NCBI RefSeq assembly: GCF_000967725.1
Contig: NZ_JXYE01000004.1
Span: 1 to 64,000, forward strand
Direction of reading: 5' to 3'
Length of the DNA stretch: 64,000 nucleotides
Source of the DNA: Loktanella sp. S4079
Lineage (GTDB): Bacteria; Pseudomonadota; Alphaproteobacteria; Rhodobacterales; Rhodobacteraceae
The position numbers were made by a program, and so were the translations under genes. Shown here piece by piece: positions 53,871 through 62,966 of the stretch. A model generated the notes under the pieces. That model saw only the letters and a program-made list of their open reading frames with translations, ran no database searches and was not told the DNA's origin. Positions within the stretch are counted from its first letter, which is position 1. Each line of letters starts with the position of its first letter.

Positions 53871-54949
53871 TCCGCAGCCTCCTGCATTTGCATCGCTTCG
53901 CGACGAAGTTTGCGGATGAGTTCCAGTTCGGATTGGAAATCGACGTAGTGGGGCAGCTTGATATGCTCTAGGAACCCGGTCGCTTGGATATTGTCGCAGT
54001 GGTACAGCACGAATTCTTCGTCCTGCGCGGGGGCGCCCATGTTGTCTTCGCCTAGTTCTTGCCAACGCAGTGCCCGATCAACGAGCGCCATGGAAATAGC
54101 TTTGCGTTCGGTCATCCCAAAGACTAACCCATAGCCGCGTGTGAACTGCGGGGGTTCGGTTTTTGAACCTTTGAATTGGTTCACCGTTTCGCATTCCGTC
54201 AGGGTAATTTCGCCAATTTCAATGGCAAAGCCGAGTTCGGGGATATCCATTTCGACAGCGACCGCACCAATCCGCAGCTCGGCCACAAAGGCGTGATTGC
54301 GCGCATAACCGCGCTGGGTTGAATAGGCCATGCCCAGAACAAAGCCTTCGTCGCCGCGTGTCAGTGCCTGAAGGCGAAGCGCGCGACTGGCGGGTAATTC
54401 TAACGGGGTGCGGGTCAGATCGTCAGGCGTTTCAAGGCCGGTGGCCTCTTCTTGGATCAAACTTTCGCGGTCCAGAAATGACATGATATGAGGCGTGGCA
54501 GTATCGGGCGCGGGTGACTGTGGGGCCTCAGCCACCTCTCCGTCAGCGGCCAGTTTAAAATCGAGCAGTCGGTGGGTGTAATCAAACGTCGGCCCAAGCA
54601 CCTGCCCGCCCGGCGCATCCTTGAACGTTGCCGAAACCCGACGGTCACAGGCCATTTCATCCGTGTTGACCGGATGCGATCCGCCAAACCGCGGCAGCGT
54701 CGTCCGATAGGCGCGGATCAAGAATATCGCTTCGATCAGATCACCACGCGATTGTTTGATCGCAAGCGCCGCAAGATCGGGATCATACAGCGACCCTTCG
54801 GCCATGACACGGTTCACCGCCAGCGTCATTTGTTCGCGAATTTGCGCTACCGAAAGTTCGGTGACAGTCGGATCACCACGTCTTTCTTCGGCCAGCCACG
54901 CGTGGGCGTTATCGATGGCTTTTTCGCCGCCCTTTACAGCAACATACAT
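53867..54949 (-). CDS. phnI: C-P lyase core subunit PhnI
   Basis: A 360-residue core subunit which, with PhnG, PhnH and PhnL, attaches phosphonate to ribose from ATP. It starts MYVAVKGGEKAIDNAHAW, the conserved N-terminus, and continues with ELSVAQIREQMTLAVNRVMAEGSLYD and GSHPVNTDEMACDRRVSATFK; the ending matches family length. Start ATG at 54949, one base over the phnH stop. Confidence 0.95.
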   Translation of the reverse strand: MYVAVKGGEKAIDNAHAWLAEERRGDPTVTELSVAQIREQMTLAVNRVMAEGSLYDPDLAALAIKQSRGDLIEAIFLIRAYRTTLPRFGGSHPVNTDEMACDRRVSATFKDAPGGQVLGPTFDYTHRLLDFKLAADGEVAEAPQSPAPDTATPHIMSFLDRESLIQEEATGLETPDDLTRTPLELPASRALRLQALTRGDEGFVLGMAYSTQRGYARNHAFVAELRIGAVAVEMDIPELGFAIEIGEITLTECETVNQFKGSKTEPPQFTRGYGLVFGMTERKAISMALVDRALRWQELGEDNMGAPAQDEEFVLYHCDNIQATGFLEHIKLPHYVDFQSELELIRKLRREAMQMQEAAE

Positions 54950-55506
54950 CAGTCGATCCTTGTTGTGCGGGGCATTGCCGCCAGTTGGCTGCCACAGGTT
55001 AGGATAAAGTCCATGCCCAAGGGGAAAAGTCTGGTGTTGTCCCGCATTGCATCAGCGTCTGGCAAAGATAGCCTTGCCATATCTTTAATGCCCGGTCCGC
55101 GTAGGGTCGCACCTGTTGCAGACAGCGCTGGCATTTCAACGATCAGCGTCGCTGAGCGATCTGGGTATTCTGGGATGCCTATCGGAAAATCCTGCCCCAA
55201 CAGTTCTGACCAAGCCCCAAGCGCAAAGCTAGCTTTGTCAGGAGTGACCAAAGGCGCAGCGGTGTGAAACGCGATCCAATTGCGGAGATCCGCAGTGTCA
55301 AGCGAGGGCGCAAGATACAGTGGCGTGTCAGGATCACACAGCGTAAGCAACGCGACACTAGATGCAACAGAAATACCCGGCGCATGGGCACCATCGACGG
55401 TATTAATGCGCCCCGGCTGCGCCATGGCCGTCATGATTTCGCGAAACGCCCGTGCAGACTGCACCGGCGCGTCCGCAAATCCACCCTCAAGAACAGAGAC
55501 CTGCAT
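54949..55506 (-). CDS. phnH: C-P lyase core subunit PhnH
   Basis: A 185-residue core subunit. It begins MQVSVLEGGFADAPVQSARAF, has FREIMTAMAQPGRI and ATLLVEMP-like TLIVEMPALSATG, and ends with PLGMDFILTCGSQLAAMPRTTRI, the usual PhnH C-terminus. It overlaps phnG at its start and phnI at its end by one base each. Confidence 0.94.
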   Translation of the reverse strand: MQVSVLEGGFADAPVQSARAFREIMTAMAQPGRINTVDGAHAPGISVASSVALLTLCDPDTPLYLAPSLDTADLRNWIAFHTAAPLVTPDKASFALGAWSELLGQDFPIGIPEYPDRSATLIVEMPALSATGATLRGPGIKDMARLSLPDADAMRDNTRLFPLGMDFILTCGSQLAAMPRTTRID

Positions 55507-55958
55507 CAATCTTCCCCTCGGACCATGGTAAAAAAATCCACCTTCGTCGCGGCGGCCCTGGCGGCGCGTGTGGCTTTGGCTGCGTCATATGTTTGCTGCA
55601 GAGGTGTAAGTATCTGCGCCCGAATTGCGGCGGCCTGCCCCGTCTGCATCAGCGCATCAATCATTGCTGCGGTCTGCGCCTTTGCCTTGTCGCGCCCCTG
55701 CACATAGGCATGCCCAATCGTGCCATCGGCAAGTTTCACCGAACAACGTGTGACCGTCATTTCGCCTAGGTTAAATGCGGCCCCGACGGCCCCTGCCCGT
55801 CCGCGCACCATAACGCCACCAATTTCCGGGGCGCGAAGCATGCTATGTTCTGGTTCGTCTACTGAACACCACAGCTCTTGTAATTGCTCGGCATCACATT
55901 TCGCCAACAGGCCAAGCCATGCTTTGCGCGCGGCAACATCGGGACTGATTTCTTCCAT
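55506..55958 (-). CDS. phnG: C-P lyase core subunit PhnG
   Basis: A 150-residue protein, first of the C-P lyase operon. Family features: ARKAWLGLLAKCDAEQL, the central MVRGRAGAVGAAFNLGEMTVTR and the DGTIGHAYVQGRDKAKAQ block. It forms the PhnGHIJ core. The start at 55958 faces phnF across a 104-base control region with TAGACAA repeats. Confidence 0.94.
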   Translation of the reverse strand: MEEISPDVAARKAWLGLLAKCDAEQLQELWCSVDEPEHSMLRAPEIGGVMVRGRAGAVGAAFNLGEMTVTRCSVKLADGTIGHAYVQGRDKAKAQTAAMIDALMQTGQAAAIRAQILTPLQQTYDAAKATRAARAAATKVDFFTMVRGED

Positions 55959-55959
55959 C

Positions 55960-56003
55960 TAGACACCTTGCGTAATTGTCTAAATTAATATACAACTAGA
56001 CAA
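55960..56003. promoter_or_regulatory. Candidate PhnF operator
   Basis: TTGTCTA at 55976-55982 and TAGACAA at 55997-56003 form a perfect inverted repeat with a 14-base AT-rich spacer; a further TAGACA lies at 55960-55965, just inside the phnG side. The site covers the space between phnG and phnF, so one GntR dimer could control both directions. The centre (AATTAATATACAAC) may hold the -10 of one promoter. Confidence 0.7.
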
Positions 56004-56062
56004 ATATTGACTTAGTCGTCCGCGACTGGCAATCCCCAATGATGTGAAGTTTTCGTGACACC

Positions 56063-56773
56063 ATGGCCCGCACCGCAATTTGGACTGCAATCAGCAGCGC
56101 ACTAACCCACGACATCGCCGAAGCCCGATATGCCCCCGGAGATAAACTGCCGACCGAGGCAGAGCTCTCTGCCCGCTTTGGTGTGAACAGGCACACAGTA
56201 CGACGCGCCCTCGCCGCGATGGCGGACGAAGGGCTGGTGCACGCGCGACGAGGGGCTGGTGTTTTCGTCGCCCAAACACCGACCGACTATCCCATCGGAC
56301 GGCGCGTACGATTTCATCAAAACCTGACAGCAGCAGGGCGGTCACCAGCCAAAGAAATTCTATCGCTTGAAACACGGGCTGCGGATCAACGTGAGGCAGA
56401 ATCGCTCATGCTTTCACCCGGTTCCGTCGTTCACGTCTATCAGGGCCTATCACTCGCGGATGAGCAACCAATCGCTCTCTTTCAAAGCGTGTTTCCCGCT
56501 GATCGCTTTCCCAGCATGCTGAATGACGTCAGCGAAACGCGCTCTGTTACAGCCAGCTTTGCTCGTCACGGGATCGACGACTACACGCGGCAATCAACGC
56601 GACTGACGGCGAAATTAGCGAATGCAACGCAGGCCTTGCATTTGCGCATTCGCGAAGGGGATCCGATTTTGCGATCAATTGGCATTAACGTTGACCCTGA
56701 TAACAAACCGATTGAAATCGGGCATACTTGGTTTGCTGGGGATCGGGTAACGCTCACTGTTAACAATTCCTAA
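56063..56773 (+). CDS. phnF: PhnF-type GntR regulator
   Basis: A 236-residue HutC-subfamily GntR regulator. N-terminal winged helix: YAPGDKLPTEAELSARFGVNRHTVRRALAAM, with the wing RRGAGVFVA. From about residue 90 a UbiC-like ligand domain (LSPGSVVHVYQGLSLADEQPIALF). It probably represses phn genes until phosphonate or a sugar phosphate is present. Start ATG at 56063; the upstream spacing is not typical but no better start exists. Confidence 0.92.
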   Translation: MARTAIWTAISSALTHDIAEARYAPGDKLPTEAELSARFGVNRHTVRRALAAMADEGLVHARRGAGVFVAQTPTDYPIGRRVRFHQNLTAAGRSPAKEILSLETRAADQREAESLMLSPGSVVHVYQGLSLADEQPIALFQSVFPADRFPSMLNDVSETRSVTASFARHGIDDYTRQSTRLTAKLANATQALHLRIREGDPILRSIGINVDPDNKPIEIGHTWFAGDRVTLTVNNS

Positions 56774-56843
56774 ATCAAAATGTCACACGGGCGATACATG
56801 AGTGCGCGATAAAGCTTGAAACAACCCTCAGGCGAGTAGCGCA

Positions 56844-58034
56844 ATGATACCCCTAGTTCCGTTCCTGACGTTCCACGGCGCAGATATTCTAAGAGATCAG
56901 CACATTTCGACCGGGTCGATTGTGGTGCGTGATGGCTTTATCCGAGACGAAGTAGACGGCGGGGGACGCAGTATTGACCTTGGCGGTTACTACATTTTCC
57001 CCGGCATCATTGATTTGCACGGCGATGCCTTTGAACGGCACCTTGCCCCGCGCCCAACGGCCCCGATGCCTGCCCATTTTGGGCTGGGTGGTACCGACCG
57101 CGACGCGGCCGCCAACGGGGTCACGACCGCATGGATGGCGCAAAGCTGGTCTTGGGAAGGTGGTCGGCGCGGCCCTACATTTGCCGAGGACTTCTTGCAG
57201 GCGCATGCCGCGTATAAAGCGCAAATGCTGACGGATCTACGCATTCAGATCCGTTGTGAAACACACACGGTTGATACGCAGGACCGACTGCGCGACGCGA
57301 TCGAAACCTTTGGTATTGATTACGTGATATTCAACAATCACCTGGACGAAGCGGTAGAGCTCGCCAAGAATGCGCCTGACCGCTTTGCTGCTTGGGCCGC
57401 GCAATCCGGACGTAGCGCACAAGAGCACCTCGCCCTCGTCGAGGCAACACGCGACTTGAACTCCCAAGTCCCGCGCTACCTGTGCAATTTGGCCGCCGCG
57501 TTTGACCAGCTCGCTGTGCGTTATGGCAGTCATGACGACCCCGATGGCAGAACACGTGAATATTATTCAATGATCGGAGCCAAGATATGCGAGTTTCCAA
57601 CCAGCCGCAGCGCCGCTGCTCTGGCCAAGACTTGGGCCGATCCGGTGCTAATGGGCGCGCCAAACGTGGTGCGTGGCGGTTCGCAAGCTGGCGGTATCGC
57701 AGCTATCGCGCTGATCCGCGAGGGGCTTTGTGATGCCTTGGTTTCTGACTATAGCTACGCAACCCTTTCGCGGGCAGCATTTCACCTTGCGGATGAGGGT
57801 GCCGTTGATCTGGCGCGCGCGTGGGGTATGATATCGACCCGCCCAGCGCGGATTATGGGGTTGGGCGACCGCGGCGCCATTGCCGAGGGCAAACGTGCGG
57901 ACCTGACTTTTATCAACCAATCCACACGCCAAATCGAAGGGACGATGGCAGGCGGTCGCTGGTCCCACCTTTCAGGTGGTCTGGCACATAAGTTAAGCCA
58001 ATCCGCACCCAAAATGCGCATTGCTGCGGAGTAG
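56844..58034 (+). CDS. phnM: PhnM-like triphosphate diphosphatase, second copy
   Basis: A 396-residue amidohydrolase clearly of the PhnM group but only distantly like the copy at 48879. Motifs: IFPGIIDLHGDAFERHLAPRP near residue 50 (metal pair), QIRCETHTVDT near 130, YGSHDDPDGRTREYYS near 230, LMGAPNVVRGGSQAGGIAAI near 270 and VSDYSYATLSRAAFHL near 295. It is coded 70 bases after phnF in the same direction. Two PhnM enzymes of differing sequence may handle different ribosyl phosphonates; this is inference. Confidence 0.88.
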   Translation: MIPLVPFLTFHGADILRDQHISTGSIVVRDGFIRDEVDGGGRSIDLGGYYIFPGIIDLHGDAFERHLAPRPTAPMPAHFGLGGTDRDAAANGVTTAWMAQSWSWEGGRRGPTFAEDFLQAHAAYKAQMLTDLRIQIRCETHTVDTQDRLRDAIETFGIDYVIFNNHLDEAVELAKNAPDRFAAWAAQSGRSAQEHLALVEATRDLNSQVPRYLCNLAAAFDQLAVRYGSHDDPDGRTREYYSMIGAKICEFPTSRSAAALAKTWADPVLMGAPNVVRGGSQAGGIAAIALIREGLCDALVSDYSYATLSRAAFHLADEGAVDLARAWGMISTRPARIMGLGDRGAIAEGKRADLTFINQSTRQIEGTMAGGRWSHLSGGLAHKLSQSAPKMRIAAE

Positions 58035-58150
58035 TGATCGTGGCGGAAAACCCTGATTGCCGCGATCTGAATGCCTGCGTTTCTTGGCCATGGCGTTTAG
58101 TTTGGGCCACGTGACCAGCGTATCGCGGTAACCAACCACCGATCAAAATG

Positions 58151-58780
58151 TCATTCACATTCGCCCAAGGCGTATTTCTCAATGAAGGCTTCCACCTTCA
58201 TTTCCCGAAAATCGTATAGAGCAGATCGCAATTGCGCGTGCGGCCAGTCCCACCACGCAAGCGCGAGTAGCTGTTCAGCGATTTGATCCGAAAACCGGGC
58301 GCGCAATGGTGTCGCAGGAATACCTGCGACGATCATGTAGGGTGGCACATCTTTGGTGACGATCGCTCCGCCTGCGACGATACTGCCGTGACCCAATGTG
58401 ACTTCGGGACGTATCTGGGCACCGTGCCCGATCCATGTATCGTGACCGATGACTGCCCGACGTGCGCGGCGGCGCGCAAACCAATCAGCATCATCTGTCG
58501 CGTCATCAAAATAATCAGCCGAACGATAGTGAAAGTGATGCAGGCTCGCCTTGTCCATCGGGTGATCGGTTGCACCAATGCGGACAAAGCTTGCAATGTT
58601 GGCGAATTTGCCGATTTGGGCATTGGCAATATCCGCATACCGATCACAGTAGGAATAGTCGCCGATTTCGGAATGCGATAAACGGCTACCCTTGCCGATT
58701 TCGGTGTAGCGGCCAAAGGTGCAATCCGTCACTTCTACATCTGGGTGGATGAACGGCTGTTCTGCGGACAGACGTGCCAT
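58151..58780 (-). CDS. Hexapeptide-repeat acyltransferase, phosphonate cluster
   Basis: A 209-residue left-handed beta-helix protein of the hexapeptide acetyltransferase superfamily, like the class often found in phn operons. Seen: repeated [LIV]G-x4 turns (YTEIGKGSRLSHSEIGDYSY, NAQIGKFANIASFVRIG), then the long loop with catalytic-type His (GATDHPMDKASLHHF) and VIGHDTWIGHGAQIRP, VTLGHGSIVAGGAIV, VAGIPATPLRARF. It could acylate an amino- or hydroxyphosphonate. It starts one base after the phnE stop, so it belongs to the transporter operon. Confidence 0.85.
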   Translation of the reverse strand: MARLSAEQPFIHPDVEVTDCTFGRYTEIGKGSRLSHSEIGDYSYCDRYADIANAQIGKFANIASFVRIGATDHPMDKASLHHFHYRSADYFDDATDDADWFARRRARRAVIGHDTWIGHGAQIRPEVTLGHGSIVAGGAIVTKDVPPYMIVAGIPATPLRARFSDQIAEQLLALAWWDWPHAQLRSALYDFREMKVEAFIEKYALGECE

Positions 58781-58781
58781 G

Positions 58782-60083
58782 TTAATGACCACCCTCGCCG
58801 CCCTTGATCAGCTTGCGCCGCAACCACCCAGAGAAACTATCCATCAGCATGACCATCAGGATAATCAAAACGATGTAATAGGTCACCTCTTCCCAGTCCT
58901 TTTGCGTATTGATGGCTTGGGTTAGCAACAAACCTATACCTCCGCCCGTGATCGCACCAATAATCGTCGCAGAGCGCGTGTTCGATTCCAGATAGTACAG
59001 AATTTGGCTCAGCAGCACGGGCGTGATCTGCGGGATCACACCAAACCGATACCGTTGAAGCGGCTTTGCCCCGGTTGAAGCGATCCCTTCGATCTGTTTG
59101 TCATCGACATTCTCAAGCGCCTCTGAGAACATTTTGCCGAATGACCCCGTGTCCGTGATCAAGATCGCGAGCGCTCCGGTTAAGGGACCGGGACCAAAAG
59201 CCCGAGACAGCACAATCGTCCAGATCAACCCATCGACACCACGCAAGAAATCGAACAGCCGTCGCGCCGCAAAGCGTATCCCACGAAGCGGCGTGAAATT
59301 GCGCGCGGCCAAAAACCCAAGCGGCAAAGCAATCATCGCAGCCCCAAAGGTACCTAAGAAGGCCATGAGGATCGTTTCAAACAGCGCCCAAGCGACATCT
59401 GCATGTCGCCACATCTTATTTGACCAGAAATCCGACCAGATTTCGCCGGCCTCACCGTGGATCGCCTTATTGAGAACACCGCCAAGCCCGAGACCGTGAT
59501 AGGAGCTATCAAGCGTGAAAAAGAAAAGCTCCCACCCAGTGAAATAGCGAAACACCTCTGAACGGTTGCGGGTGATGGTCAGTCGCCCAGCCTCGGTCGT
59601 TATCGCAACCCGGTTTTTTGAGGCATTGATCCAATCCGGTATCGCACCGGCAGGAAATTGGGCGTTCACGCCGCCTGATCCGGGGGTGGCGGCGATCAAA
59701 CCATATCCAGGCACTGCATAGCTTACCTGCGATGGCCCAAAGGTCACGACATGCCCCTCGCCAAGATCAACGATGGTTTCGGTGCCGATTTGGACCCAAT
59801 CGGGGCTTTCGCCGTCAGGGTAGCGGCCTTTGCGCTCTCCTTCGATGGCGATATCAACGGCACCATTGCGGTTATCGCGGGTCACGTGGATTTTGTAGCT
59901 ATAGGCATCAGAAACCAACGTCCGCGCGTTCTCGAGGCTTGCCCTTTCCGCGAGCCCCGCCATGTCAAAGGCAACCGCGATATAGGCCAGATAGGCCAAG
60001 ATCACGACCGGGAATGCAAAAGACATCATACGTTTGCGCCTAAATCGGGCGACGGTTCGTGTCTGCAGAGTCATGACGCTCAT
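58782..60083 (-). CDS. phnE: Phosphonate ABC transporter permease, long
   Basis: A 433-residue permease with a standard C-terminal transporter domain (EAA motif region GAKPLQRYRFGVIPQITPVLL near 340) and about six helices. It has an unusual 150-residue segment between the first helix (residues 22-42) and the rest, rich in beta-prone polar sequence (VDIAIEGERKGRYPDGES), which should be periplasmic. Such long PhnE proteins occur in pairs with a short PhnE. Partner permease directly upstream; overlaps its end by 4 bases. Confidence 0.92.
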   Translation of the reverse strand: MSVMTLQTRTVARFRRKRMMSFAFPVVILAYLAYIAVAFDMAGLAERASLENARTLVSDAYSYKIHVTRDNRNGAVDIAIEGERKGRYPDGESPDWVQIGTETIVDLGEGHVVTFGPSQVSYAVPGYGLIAATPGSGGVNAQFPAGAIPDWINASKNRVAITTEAGRLTITRNRSEVFRYFTGWELFFFTLDSSYHGLGLGGVLNKAIHGEAGEIWSDFWSNKMWRHADVAWALFETILMAFLGTFGAAMIALPLGFLAARNFTPLRGIRFAARRLFDFLRGVDGLIWTIVLSRAFGPGPLTGALAILITDTGSFGKMFSEALENVDDKQIEGIASTGAKPLQRYRFGVIPQITPVLLSQILYYLESNTRSATIIGAITGGGIGLLLTQAINTQKDWEEVTYYIVLIILMVMLMDSFSGWLRRKLIKGGEGGH

Positions 60084-60949
60084 GCCAATTTCTCCGACAT
60101 AGTGCGACCGTGTGTCAGATGCGCGCGTACATAGCTCGACAGCTGATCCACAATCACAATTGTTAGAAAGAGCAGCAAAAAGATCGCCGCCGCTTCATCA
60201 AATTTACCCTGCCCCCAGCTCATGGTGTTGCGCAGATCGTAGCCAATCCCACCAGCACCCACGAAACCCAAAATCGCAGAGGCACGGATGTTGATTTCAA
60301 AACGCAATAACGCGTAGCTAAAGTAATTTGGCGATACTTGGGGGATGACGCCCAGCCACATACGCTGTGTCCAGCTCGCCCCAACAGATGCTAGCCCTTC
60401 AACCGGTTTGAGCGATGCGTTTTCGTTGACCTCAGAAAACAATTTCCCCAAGGCGCCGACCGTATGCAAGGCAATGGCGATCATTGCAGGCACCGGCCCG
60501 CCGCCAAGAATAAAAATCAACACTAAAGCGATGACGATTTCTGGCACCGCGCGCAAAACGTCCAGCACCCGCCGCAATGGCCCCACAAGCCAAGGCGCTG
60601 GCGCCAAACCACGTGTCACCAAGAGCGAAAACACCAAGCCGACAATCGCCCCAACCAATGTCGCCGCGCCAGCAATGTTGATTGTTTCAATCAAAGACGG
60701 AAGATACTTTGCTAGGTAGCCAGGAATGAGATGGGCACGCGATATTGCCTCGGAAATGACATCGGCGGGGAAATCAAAGAGCATCGGTAGCCCGTTCCAA
60801 AACCCGCCTGCATTGCGATCATTCGCAGTGGCAAAGCCCCCGACAAAAAGCGCGACAAACACAATGAGCAATATCCCATTCATCATGCGTTTGGATCGCA
60901 CCTGCGCCATATAGTCAGCTTCGATCTGTGATCTGTGTTGATTGCCCAT
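60080..60949 (-). CDS. phnE: Phosphonate ABC transporter permease, short
   Basis: A 289-residue permease of usual length, from the ATG at 60949 (MGNQHRSQIEADY) with GAGGGTGGTG upstream. Six membrane segments are seen; the cytosolic coupling motif is GASWTQRMWLGVIPQVSPNYF near 215. Together with the longer permease it forms a heterodimeric channel for phosphonate. Confidence 0.93.
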   Translation of the reverse strand: MGNQHRSQIEADYMAQVRSKRMMNGILLIVFVALFVGGFATANDRNAGGFWNGLPMLFDFPADVISEAISRAHLIPGYLAKYLPSLIETINIAGAATLVGAIVGLVFSLLVTRGLAPAPWLVGPLRRVLDVLRAVPEIVIALVLIFILGGGPVPAMIAIALHTVGALGKLFSEVNENASLKPVEGLASVGASWTQRMWLGVIPQVSPNYFSYALLRFEINIRASAILGFVGAGGIGYDLRNTMSWGQGKFDEAAAIFLLLFLTIVIVDQLSSYVRAHLTHGRTMSEKLA

Positions 60950-60971
60950 CACCACCCTCAAAGATAAATTA

Positions 60972-60998
60972 CAGGCCCCAACACGTGGTTGAGGCCTG
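60972..60998 (-). terminator. Attenuator hairpin between phnD and phnE
   Basis: CAGGCCCCAAC and GTTGAGGCCTG form an 11-base stem with one C-A mismatch and a 5-base loop. On the minus strand it lies just after the phnD stop and before the first phnE, followed by TAATTTATCTTT. It should stop part of the transcripts or protect the 3' end, giving more binding protein than permease. Confidence 0.7.
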
Positions 60999-61018
60999 CA
61001 GAACTTCATCAAATTTCG

Positions 61019-61927
61019 TTAGTTCGACTTTGCGCGGCGTGCGGCGACAATCGAAACATAGGCGTCATGGGTGATCGGATCAAAACCAAGGCTTTCGCCT
61101 GCCGCAACGCCATAGTTACAGTCCGGGTCCGCATCATAAAGCCCATCAACAAGCGCGGTCATCGTTGCTTTGACGTCATCAGGCAGCGCCCGGCGCAGGA
61201 CAATCGGGCCCTCTGGGATCGGCGCAGAGCGCCAGATTTCAACTAGATCGTTCATATCAACCAAGCCTGCATCAACCGCCTTGCGCAATGCACCAGAGTT
61301 GAAACCGTCTTCCCACTCACCTTGGCCGTCGGCCCAAGTCACACCGCCATCAACATCGCCGTTGTTTACCGCAACAATGGTCTGTTCGTGACCACCTGTG
61401 AATTTCACCTCGCCGAAGTAATCACCAGACTCCATCGAAGCACCCGTGGTTTGTGGGATTTCAATAGATGGGATCAGATAGCCCGAGGTCGAGTTTGGAT
61501 CACCAAAGCCAAAAACCTTGCCCTGCATGTCTTCCAGCGATGTGATGCCACTGTCTGCACGTGCAAAGCCAATGGAATGGTAACCATAGGATCCATCAAG
61601 GTTGATTTTCACCAAGACCGGATCAACGGCGGTTTCATCTTGGATATAAATCGCCGCATAGGAAGAGGCACCCAGCCACGCCATATCGAGCGTTCCGCCC
61701 AGCAAACCTTGGATAACACCGTTGTAATCAGCCGGCGCAAACAGCTTGGTTTCGACGCCCAATGCTTCTTCGGTATAGGCACGCAAGCATTCGTAAGAAT
61801 TCAAACGATCCTGCGCGTTTTCACCACCCAGAATGCCGATGCGGAATTCTTCGATCGCATGTCCCTCGGCGTTGGCTGTACCTGCCAGTGCAGTCGTTGC
61901 AAGCGCAGCAGCAATCAGTTTTTTCAT
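61019..61927 (-). CDS. phnD: Phosphonate ABC transporter substrate-binding protein
   Basis: A 302-residue periplasmic protein. A signal peptide ends at about TANA-EG near residue 21. The PhnD pattern follows: FRIGILGGENAQDRLNSYE, then VIQGLLGGTLDMAWLGASSY, GKVFGFGDPNSTSGYLIP and GGHEQTIVAVNNGDVDGGVTW, the residues that hold the phosphonate. Start ATG at 61927. First gene after phnC on the same strand, with 58 bases between. Confidence 0.95.
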   Translation of the reverse strand: MKKLIAAALATTALAGTANAEGHAIEEFRIGILGGENAQDRLNSYECLRAYTEEALGVETKLFAPADYNGVIQGLLGGTLDMAWLGASSYAAIYIQDETAVDPVLVKINLDGSYGYHSIGFARADSGITSLEDMQGKVFGFGDPNSTSGYLIPSIEIPQTTGASMESGDYFGEVKFTGGHEQTIVAVNNGDVDGGVTWADGQGEWEDGFNSGALRKAVDAGLVDMNDLVEIWRSAPIPEGPIVLRRALPDDVKATMTALVDGLYDADPDCNYGVAAGESLGFDPITHDAYVSIVAARRAKSN

Positions 61928-61984
61928 TGGTCTTCTCTCTTTAATGCGCCCCAAGCACCGGGGCTTTGGGGTTAAATCAATGGA

Positions 61985-62806
61985 TCAGACGCTTTCGGCG
62001 ATATCCGCCAGCTTTGCGACTTCTTCGTTCAATGTCTCAATTTCCGTCGAAGTCGCGGCCTCTGAGAAGGTTTCATCTGCGCCGTAAATGTCGCGTGCCA
62101 CACCAGTGGTGAGCTGCGCAGGCGTGCCGTCAAACACGATGCGCCCTGCCCGCATACCGATCACCCGGTCGCAATAGCGGCGCGCTGTATCAAGCGTATG
62201 CAGGTTCGCGATCACCATGCGCCCGTCTTCTTCGTGAATTTGGCGTAAAGACTGCATCACGACTTGGGCATTCATCGGATCAAGTGACGCAATCGGTTCA
62301 TCCGCAAGAATGATCTTGGGGTCCTGCATCAGTGCTCGGGCGATGGCGACCCGCTGCTGCTGACCGCCCGATAGGGCCTCTGCCCGTTTTGGGGCATGCT
62401 CCGCGATACCAAGCCGTTCAAGGATTTCGATGGCCCGGTGGATATCTGAGGTCGGGTAAAGATTGAACATTGTCGCCAATGTGTTGCGACGGTTCAAAGT
62501 GCCATGCAGCACATTGGAAACCACATCCATTCGTGGCACCAAATTAAATTGCTGAAAAATCATCGCGCATTGCGATTGCCAGTTCCGCTTGGCCGTGCCG
62601 CGCAGGGTGGTGACGTCCTGCCCCTCAAACGTGATCGCGCCAGAGGTCGCATCGGTCAGGCGATTCAACATCCGCAGCAAGGTCGACTTACCTGCGCCCG
62701 ACCGTCCAATGATCCCGATCATTGCCGGTTTCGCGACATGAATACTTGCAGCGTCAACCGCCGTATTCGCGCCAAAGGTCTTGGTCAGGTTTTCGATTTG
62801 CAACAT
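61985..62806 (-). CDS. phnC: Phosphonate ABC transporter ATP-binding protein
   Basis: A 273-residue ATPase. Walker [11 protein letters not shown] near residue 35, [15 protein letters not shown] near 145 and [12 protein letters not shown] near 167. PhnC drives import by PhnDE1E2. GGAG before the ATG at 62806. The 115 bases upstream contain CGTTACAAAACATTCACG on the minus strand, which only loosely recalls a Pho box, so I do not assign one. It heads the transporter operon. Confidence 0.95.
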   Translation of the reverse strand: MLQIENLTKTFGANTAVDAASIHVAKPAMIGIIGRSGAGKSTLLRMLNRLTDATSGAITFEGQDVTTLRGTAKRNWQSQCAMIFQQFNLVPRMDVVSNVLHGTLNRRNTLATMFNLYPTSDIHRAIEILERLGIAEHAPKRAEALSGGQQQRVAIARALMQDPKIILADEPIASLDPMNAQVVMQSLRQIHEEDGRMVIANLHTLDTARRYCDRVIGMRAGRIVFDGTPAQLTTGVARDIYGADETFSEAATSTEIETLNEEVAKLADIAESV

Positions 62807-62920
62807 CGCCAGTCTCCAAAGTCTGACGCTGTTTGGATCCGTGGAATTGCAGTTTTATTAAGGAAACGTGAATGTTTTGTAACGCAAGCACAGAGCGTGT
62901 GGGTACGGCACCCCAAAATG

Positions 62921-62944
62921 AAAAGGCCCCGCAGAGCGAGGCCT
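62921..62944 (-). terminator. Terminator of the xanthine permease gene
   Basis: On the minus strand AGGCCTCGC-TCT-GCGGGGCCT is followed by TTTT. It lies 22 bases beyond the stop of the permease gene and ends that transcript before the phnC promoter. Confidence 0.85.
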
Positions 62945-62966
62945 AGTTGATCAATTTAGCGGCAGA

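Noticed and set aside
62880..62905. Pho-box-like sequence upstream of phnC
   Set aside because: Too many mismatches to the CTGTCAT repeat to support it.
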